In this document: positions 15,044 through 18,916 of the stretch, in pieces | Layout of the letters: each line of letters begins with the position of its first letter | Position numbering within the stretch: position 1 is the first letter of the stretch | Position numbers and translations under genes: made by a program | Notes under the pieces: generated by a model | Told to the model about the DNA's origin: nothing | Databases searched by the model: none | What the model saw: only the letters and a program-made list of their open reading frames with translations | Assembly (NCBI GenBank): GCA_002293245.1 | Contig: DBCV01000015.1 | Span: forward strand, 3,873-22,788 | Origin: Candidatus Saccharibacteria bacterium UBA949 | Lineage (GTDB): Bacteria; Patescibacteriota; Saccharimonadia; Saccharimonadales; Saccharimonadaceae | Length of the DNA stretch: 18,916 bases | Direction of reading: 5' to 3'

Positions 15044-15856
15044 GTGTATTCTTTTTTGAGAGCGCATTTGAGGGAACTTGTGCTGGTACGTCATGGTGAG
15101 AGCGAGGGTAATGTAGCGTTTTTGAAGCAAGAGGACGACCCGACGGGCCGAGCATACGATCGACAGGCGATGTTTTGTCGTCCTGATTGGCAGCACCGAC
15201 TGACGCCAAAAGGCGAGGTCGAGGCTCAGCGAGCTGGTGATTTTCTACTAAATGAAGGTTTGCTGGGCGGCAGCAACAGTAATTCAGTAGGCCAAACTGG
15301 CTACTATACCTCGCCCTATGTACGAGCAACCGAGACGGCTGGGTTCTTGGCCCCGAAGGCTCACTGGCACACGGAAGAGTGGTTGGCCGAGCGGGACTGG
15401 GGTGCATATGGAGCAAAGATGTCGGCGCTTCGCGGCGAGGATTTTCCATACGACAATTATATGGAGGCGACTTCGCGGTACCAGTTTAGCCCGACTGGCG
15501 GCGAGCCTAGGCGACTCATTCTATTAAGCTTGAGATGGCTATTGTATGAATTGGAGTGTAGCCAATGTCGAACAGTAGTGATGGTTACGCACGGCGATTT
15601 GATGCAATACTTCAGGGCGTTGATAGAAAACTGGTTACCCGAGGAGCTCGACGAAGTATTTAAAGATAAGAGTCAGAGTATTCCGAATGGCGGCGTGCTT
15701 GTTTATCGCCATGATTCCGTGTCGTGCCAGAGGGCTTTTGCTGATCCGGCTCATGATGATGGCGCAAAGCTGGAGTGGGTGAAGTTTGCCGCCGAGCGAA
15801 CATTTACCGGGCAAGAGCTGCTGGAGCGCTCCAGAAAGATACCGCGCTTGTATTAG
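15044..15856 (+). CDS. Histidine phosphatase / phosphoglycerate mutase-like protein
   Basis: A 270-residue member of the histidine phosphatase superfamily, in the cytoplasm. The phosphoacceptor motif is L-V-R-H-G-E-S-E-G-N with His17. Arg94 in S-P-Y-V-R-A-T-E-T-A, the acid residue E116 in L-A-E-R-D-W-G and the second catalytic His183 in V-T-H-G-D complete the site. It is longer than simple SixA-type enzymes and about the length of cofactor-dependent phosphoglycerate mutases, but the spacing does not let me name a substrate. Start: GTG at 15044 is the first in-frame start. The best Shine-Dalgarno candidate (GGGGA at 15024-15028) is 15 bases away, so a TTG at 15068, just before the catalytic motif, is a possible alternative. 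It has its own promoter and is closed by a terminator. Confidence 0.85.
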   Translation: MYSFLRAHLRELVLVRHGESEGNVAFLKQEDDPTGRAYDRQAMFCRPDWQHRLTPKGEVEAQRAGDFLLNEGLLGGSNSNSVGQTGYYTSPYVRATETAGFLAPKAHWHTEEWLAERDWGAYGAKMSALRGEDFPYDNYMEATSRYQFSPTGGEPRRLILLSLRWLLYELECSQCRTVVMVTHGDLMQYFRALIENWLPEELDEVFKDKSQSIPNGGVLVYRHDSVSCQRAFADPAHDDGAKLEWVKFAAERTFTGQELLERSRKIPRLY

Positions 15857-15871
15857 TACAAAAAACCAAAG

Positions 15872-15896
15872 AGCTCGCGATATTCGCGGGCTTTTT
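15872..15896 (+). terminator. Rho-independent terminator
   Basis: AGCTCGCGA (15872-15880) pairs with TCGCGGGCT (15884-15892) over nine base pairs with one G-U, loop TAT, followed by a run of five T. A short A-run precedes it. It ends the histidine-phosphatase transcript. Confidence 0.9.
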
Positions 15897-15933
15897 CTAT
15901 GGGTCGGGGTGTTTTCCCTGATCAACTAATCCG

Positions 15934-15942
15934 TGGTATAAT
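15934..15942 (+). promoter_or_regulatory. Extended -10 promoter of exonuclease I
   Basis: TGG-TATAAT (15934-15942), with no clear -35, then CCTAGGT and ATG at 15950. It comes right after the preceding terminator, so the gene needs its own promoter. Confidence 0.6.
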
Positions 15943-15949
15943 CCTAGGT

Positions 15950-17320
15950 ATGAAGACATATTTCTTTTACGATTTGGAGACTAGCGGGTTGAATCCACGA
16001 GAGGACCGGGTGATGCAGTTTGCTGGCCAGCGGACCGATGAGAACTTGCAGCCAATTGGCGAACCAGTAAATATGCTGGTGAAAGTGTCGGAAGATGTGT
16101 TGCCGCACCCGGGCGCGCTGATGGTGACTGGCATCACGCCGCAGCAGACTCTGGCGGATGGGGTTAGCGAGGCGGAATTGGCGCGGTACTTATTTAGTGA
16201 GGTTTTTACGCCGGACACGGTGGCGATTGGCTATAATAACGTGCGATTTGACGATGAATTCATGCGCTACCTGTTTTGGCGTAATTTTCATGATCCGTAT
16301 GAGTGGGCTTGGAAGGACAACCGCAGCCGGTTCGACCTATTGGACGTGGTGCGGATGACGCGGGCGCTGCGGCCGGAAGGAATCAATTGGCCGGTAGATA
16401 AAGACGGCAAAGCGACTAACCGCTTGGAGCTGATCACGAAGCTGAATGGGATTAAGCATACAGCGGCACACGATGCCCTCTCCGACGTAAATGCCCTGAT
16501 TGACGTCACCCGATTGATTCGGGAAAAACAGCCCAAGTTGTTTGATTATCTATTCAATATGCGGGACAAGAACAATGTAAAAAGATTGGTGAAGACTGGT
16601 GAAAAAAAACCGGCAGAATTCGTTTACTGCAGCGGGCGGTATAGCTCCGAGTTCAACAAGTGCACGGTTGCTTTGCCGATTGGAGAGGGTAAAAATGGCA
16701 GTGCGTTGGTGTTTGATCTGCGTAATGACCCCAGTTCGCCCGACTTTGACTTTGATATGTCGGTAAAAGAGTTGGCCCTGAACCGTTGCCCGGCGGTGGC
16801 GCCGGTGGCGGTGCTGGAGGCTGGCGACGGCTGGAAAAAGCTAGGCCTGGACAGGCAAAAAGTAGCCGAGAATAAAGCAAGGCTGTTGGCGATGCCAGAC
16901 TTGAAAGAGCGGGTGCGTAAAAGCACTATTCGGCCGGAGTTCGGCAAAAACTTGCACGCCGAAGCGCAGCTGTACGATGGTTTCTTGGAAGACTTTGATC
17001 GAGTGCAGGCGGATGTGGTGCGGAATATCACGGTCGCGAAAGAGTTGGCTGGTTATAGGCCTAAGTTTAGCGATCAGCGGTTGGCGGAAATGTTTCCGCG
17101 ATATAAGGCCCGTAATTATCCAAAAAGCTTATCTGACGATGAGGCGGAGGCTTGGGAAAAGTGGCGTGCGGAGCGGATCAGCGCCCAGCTGCCGGAGTTT
17201 GCGCGGGAATTACGTATGCTCAGTAAGAGCGCTGGTAAGGACAAAGACAAGCAGTTCGTTTTGGAAGAACTGAGGCTTTGGATGGAACGGCTAGCACCGA
17301 GTTCAGATTACGAAGGCTGA
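15950..17320 (+). CDS. sbcB: Exodeoxyribonuclease I (SbcB-type 3'-5' ssDNA exonuclease)
   Basis: A DEDDh exonuclease of 456 residues that degrades single-stranded DNA from the 3' end in recombination and mismatch repair. D8 and E10 lie in F-Y-D-L-E-T-S-G. G-Y-N-N-V-R-F-D-D-E-F (94-104) supplies the second Asp, and H-T-A-A-H-D-A-L-S-D gives His174 and Asp179. The E. coli protein shares the same order, F-H-D-Y-E-T, Y-N-N-V-R-F-D-D-E and N-A-H-D-A-M-A-D. The SH3-like and C-terminal exonuclease I domains fill the rest. Length compares well with 475 in E. coli. I start at ATG 15950 (M-K-T-Y-F-F-Y-D), since the 17 codons upstream overlap the promoter and resemble no exonuclease I. Its TGA stop overlaps the 3' end of the convergent CPBP gene by 13 bases. 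Confidence 0.95.
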   Translation: MKTYFFYDLETSGLNPREDRVMQFAGQRTDENLQPIGEPVNMLVKVSEDVLPHPGALMVTGITPQQTLADGVSEAELARYLFSEVFTPDTVAIGYNNVRFDDEFMRYLFWRNFHDPYEWAWKDNRSRFDLLDVVRMTRALRPEGINWPVDKDGKATNRLELITKLNGIKHTAAHDALSDVNALIDVTRLIREKQPKLFDYLFNMRDKNNVKRLVKTGEKKPAEFVYCSGRYSSEFNKCTVALPIGEGKNGSALVFDLRNDPSSPDFDFDMSVKELALNRCPAVAPVAVLEAGDGWKKLGLDRQKVAENKARLLAMPDLKERVRKSTIRPEFGKNLHAEAQLYDGFLEDFDRVQADVVRNITVAKELAGYRPKFSDQRLAEMFPRYKARNYPKSLSDDEAEAWEKWRAERISAQLPEFARELRMLSKSAGKDKDKQFVLEELRLWMERLAPSSDYEG

Positions 17321-17934
17321 ACGAGCAGCTGGAGGTTTATGTTGCCAAAAATAAGCGCAAAGGCGATGGCGTTTTTGATCATATGCAAGATGATGCTGGC
17401 GTGAATGGTGCCGGTGATGTTGCGCAGAACGCAAAGAACGATTGACAGCGCAAAAACGCTAATCGCAACATTCCACTGGCCATGCAAAAAGGCGAATAGT
17501 ACAGAAACTAGGACTATGGCTATCCAACGCGGGAAGTTCTTGTCATTTTTGAGGCGGATTTTTTGTAGCCAGCCGTATAGAAATCCACGGAATAGAACCT
17601 CTTCGGCGATTGGTGCAATGACCACGAGCGAGAGAAAAGCAAAGACCAGGTCTGATCCGCGCGCTGCCGCCTCGAAACCGGTGGCCTGGGTTTCCTCGGC
17701 CTGGAACCAGGGGAAGATGGCAGAAAAAGCGGTTGTTAGGATGTAGGATAGGATTAGATAAAAAATCAAACCAGCTAGAGCCAGACCAATGTCGCGCCAC
17801 AGTGGCCATCCGTTTAGGCCAAGGGTTTTTTTGTTGGTGCGGGATTTGGGTTTAAGAAAAAAGTTTGGCACAACAATGAGGGCGATGATCGCAACGCTGT
17901 AAAACAGGACTGTATAAAGAAATTGCCCAAACAT
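17308..17934 (-). CDS. CPBP-family intramembrane metalloprotease
   Basis: A 208-residue polytopic membrane protein of the CPBP/Abi (CAAX protease-like) family. Motif 1 is E-E-V-L-F-R-G (E111, E112, R116). Motif 2 is F-A-F-L-H-G with His151. Motif 3 is H-M-I-K-N with His184 and Asn188. Hydrophobic segments lie at about 5-25, 47-75, 96-110, 135-150, 155-170 and 178-203. In bacteria these proteins act in membrane-protein cleavage, bacteriocin immunity or sortase-related surface control. The substrate here is unknown. It starts 23 bases after the ferritin-like gene, with no good Shine-Dalgarno site or promoter of its own, so it is probably cotranscribed. It overlaps the end of exonuclease I tail to tail. 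Confidence 0.92.
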   Translation of the reverse strand: MFGQFLYTVLFYSVAIIALIVVPNFFLKPKSRTNKKTLGLNGWPLWRDIGLALAGLIFYLILSYILTTAFSAIFPWFQAEETQATGFEAAARGSDLVFAFLSLVVIAPIAEEVLFRGFLYGWLQKIRLKNDKNFPRWIAIVLVSVLFAFLHGQWNVAISVFALSIVLCVLRNITGTIHASIILHMIKNAIAFALIFGNINLQLLVQPS

Positions 17935-17957
17935 AGTTTACTTAAGTTTGGTGCTGC

Positions 17958-18182
17958 CTAATCCTTGGCTTCGGCGATACCAGAGTCGTATTTTAGCGCC
18001 ATTTCGGTCAGTAGGTGTGCGTGATTCTTTTCGTCACTGATGATTTCTTTAATTACTGCTTGGTCAGCTGGGTCGGTGACAATTTCTAGCAGATTGTAAT
18101 ACCCTTGAATTGCACTGAGTTCATCCGCATTGTTGGTTGCGATCCATGCTGCTGCTTCGTAATTCGTGTTGTTCGATTCCAT
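17958..18182 (-). CDS. Small ferritin-like (rubrerythrin-type) protein
   Basis: The 74-residue product has the outline of half a ferritin-like four-helix bundle: two helices with E21 in D-E-L-S-A-I-Q-G-Y-Y and E51/H54 in D-E-K-N-H-A-H-L-L. These are the residues that bind metal in rubrerythrin-type proteins. Two copies would be needed to make a full bundle and di-iron site, so it should dimerise. I use ATG 18182, preceded by GGAGGG, and not ATG 18212, because a TATAAT lies at 18216-18211 and would place the transcript start after 18212. The Shine-Dalgarno spacing of three to four bases is short. It is followed by the CPBP gene and preceded by the tRNA cluster on the same strand. Function (oxidative defence or iron handling) is inferred from the family. 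Confidence 0.75.
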   Translation of the reverse strand: MESNNTNYEAAAWIATNNADELSAIQGYYNLLEIVTDPADQAVIKEIISDEKNHAHLLTEMALKYDSGIAEAKD

Positions 18183-18210
18183 GTTCCCTCCGTTATTATT
18201 ATGTAGTTTC

Positions 18211-18216
18211 ATTATA
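18211..18216 (-). promoter_or_regulatory. -10 box for the ferritin-like gene
   Basis: TATAAT at 18216-18211 on the minus strand. The matching -35 position falls in the tRNA-Arg 3' end and is poor, so this may be a weak promoter or the gene may also be read from the tRNA operon. Confidence 0.4.
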
Positions 18217-18229
18217 TCATAAATCCGTT

Positions 18230-18306
18230 TGGTACTCCCAGAGGGATTCGAACCCCCGACCTTGACGTTAGAACCGTCTTGCTCTATCCAGCTGAGCTAT
18301 GGGAGC
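18230..18306 (-). tRNA. tRNA-Arg (anticodon TCT)
   Basis: Minus-strand cloverleaf of 77 bases. Acceptor GCTCCCA pairs with TGGGAGT (a terminal G-U), D-stem GCTC/GAGC, anticodon loop GTTCTAA with TCT at 18272-18270, T-arm GGGGG-TTCGAAT-CCCTC, then A73 and encoded CCA. The outermost anticodon-stem pair is an A-A mismatch and position 32 is G. Decodes AGA. Confidence 0.93.
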
Positions 18307-18323
18307 GCGTCAGGAATAAACTG

Positions 18324-18399
18324 TGGTGATCCCTGCGGGAGTCGAACCCGCGATTTTCTGGATGAGAACCAGACGTCCTAACCACTAGACGACGAGGCC
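18324..18399 (-). tRNA. tRNA-Glu (anticodon CTC), acceptor stem with mismatches
   Basis: A 76-base cloverleaf with a good D-arm (GTCT/GGAC), anticodon arm TCTGG-TTCTCAT-CCAGA, T-arm GCGGG-TTCGACT-CCCGC and encoded CCA. The acceptor is imperfect: 5' GGCCTCG against 3' AGGGATC gives a C-A mismatch at 3-70, a G-A mismatch at 7-66 and two wobble pairs. The 5' half is nearly identical to the next tRNA gene. It may be a defective or converted copy. Confidence 0.85.
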
Positions 18400-18423
18400 A
18401 TACATGGACGAGCCATGATGATT

Positions 18424-18499
18424 TGGTGACCTCTACGGGAGTCGAACCCGTGATTTGCTGGATGAGAACCAGCCGTCCTAACCACTAGACGAAGAGGCC
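18424..18499 (-). tRNA. tRNA-Glu (anticodon CTC)
   Basis: A 76-base cloverleaf with intact acceptor GGCCTCT/AGAGGTC (one G-U), D-arm GTCT/GGAC, anticodon arm GCTGG-TTCTCAT-CCAGC, T-arm ACGGG-TTCGACT-CCCGT, A73 and encoded CCA. Decodes GAG. Substrate of the GltX encoded in this window. Confidence 0.95.
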
Positions 18500-18538
18500 A
18501 ATCTGTTAACGTGAGAGCGCCGAACTGGCGTCCCGCTG

Positions 18539-18616
18539 TGGGGTGAGCGACCGGATTTGAACCGGCGACCTCCTGGACCACAATCAGGAGCTCTAACCAA
18601 CTGAGCTACATCCACC
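18539..18616 (-). tRNA. tRNA-His (anticodon GTG), with G-1 and C73
   Basis: Identity is set by anticodon GTG in the loop TTGTGGT, the extra G at -1 (18616) and discriminator C73, with encoded CCA. Stems: D GCTC/GAGC, T-arm GCCGG-TTCAAAT-CCGGT. The acceptor GTGGATG/CGCTCAC has an A-C mismatch at 5-68 plus two wobble pairs. The anticodon stem CCTGA/CCAGG closes with an A-C mismatch at 31-39. It is the first gene of the tRNA operon. Confidence 0.92.
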
Positions 18617-18670
18617 ATGGCACGGGCACGCCGTGAGGCTTGACCGGCACGCCAAACCAAACACCGGTCG

Positions 18671-18698
18671 AGTATATCCGATTGCCCGCGAAACTCAA
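18671..18698 (-). promoter_or_regulatory. Promoter of the tRNA operon
   Basis: TTGAGT (18698-18693), a 16-base spacer and TATACT (18676-18671) on the minus strand. The inverted repeat GACCGG (18642-18647) / CCGGTC (18664-18669), loop 16, sits at the predicted start point, and a CACGG/CCGTG hairpin (18621-18635) lies just before tRNA-His. These may shape the leader or its processing. Confidence 0.65.
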
Positions 18699-18699
18699 C

Positions 18700-18916
18700 C
18701 GGGTCGGCGCATAAAAAATGCCCGCAGAGGTGTTCGTGAAGGAAAAATCGAAATTGGGAGCCCGAATGATCAAGGGGGCGCCTGACCGACGTGTTGTGTG
18801 ATTCGCGACCCCACTTACGAAAAATGGCCGGTTAACAACGACTGTACACGCAACGCCAAGTTAACGACAGGTTCCCATCGGACAAATTATCGGCTCCACC
18901 GGATTGAAAAACCCGA
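18700..18916. other. Unassigned sequence at the window end
   Basis: No gene or RNA family recognised. Short frames only: a 27-codon frame from ATG 18718, and a minus-strand frame open from the edge for 27 codons that ends near 18834. Neither has supporting signals. TTAACAACGAC and TTAACGAC (about 18832-18868) form an imperfect direct repeat. It may be the 3' end or control region of a feature beyond the edge. Confidence 0.4.

Noticed and set aside
15899..15949. Upstream start for exonuclease I
   Set aside because: It covers the promoter, begins about three bases after the preceding terminator's T-run, and has no similarity to the family.
17308..17934. Abortive-infection defence role for the CPBP (Abi) protein
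   Set aside because: The family name alone does not show defence. No phage-related or toxin neighbours are present.
18718..18801. 27-codon frame from ATG 18718
   Set aside because: Short, no ribosome site, and no recognised family. Consistent with chance.

Overview
The window looks like a chromosomal segment of a Candidatus Patescibacteria (CPR) bacterium, most likely Saccharibacteria (TM7). This is an inference. It rests on the gene style: compact soluble housekeeping enzymes beside large cell-surface genes, an LPVTG-anchored DUF11-type protein with short Cys-bounded repeats, a LysM-CHAP wall hydrolase, and membrane proteins with Pro/Gln-rich cytoplasmic N-termini. TGA is used as a stop (LytTR and exonuclease I genes) and no reading frame needs TGA read through, so the code is standard. 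That argues against Gracilibacteria and Absconditabacteria. Most genes are tightly packed.

Layout. 1-1344: 3' three quarters of typA/bipA. 1427-4900: an AT-richer block of membrane proteins of unclear role. It holds a single-pass protein on the plus strand, convergent with a two-gene minus-strand operon encoding a polytopic membrane protein and a membrane-tethered clostripain-family (C11) peptidase. 4901-5033: a divergent promoter region with a symmetric repeat shared by both promoters. 5034-9106: gltX, a soluble PAS histidine kinase, a receiver-only response regulator with a disordered tail, and an RsuA/RluB-type pseudouridine synthase. 9108-10611 (minus): a 60-residue membrane protein, and a LytTR regulator translationally coupled to a LiaF-like membrane protein. 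10784-13645: a surface block, with a strong promoter, a ~100-nt leader, the LPVTG surface protein, a terminator-like hairpin and the LysM-CHAP hydrolase. 13673-17320: obg, a histidine-phosphatase/phosphoglycerate-mutase-like enzyme, a Rho-independent terminator and exonuclease I. 17308-18216 (minus): a CPBP intramembrane protease and a small ferritin-like protein. 18230-18616 (minus): four tRNA genes (His, Glu, Glu, Arg) with encoded CCA, behind a promoter at 18671-18698. The last ~215 bases hold nothing I can identify.

The most useful pattern is regulatory. Five plus-strand genes (gltX, the histidine kinase, the LysM-CHAP gene, obg, exonuclease I) have a -10 hexamer ending only 6-7 bases before an ATG, with a conserved AGGT/GGGT/GGAT directly against the start codon. 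This predicts leaderless mRNAs. Other genes (single-pass protein, C11 peptidase, response regulator, surface protein) have ordinary Shine-Dalgarno sites, so two initiation modes seem to coexist. No phage, IS element, CRISPR array or classical defence system was seen. The region from 1427 to 4900 and the surface block are the parts most likely to hold undescribed biology.
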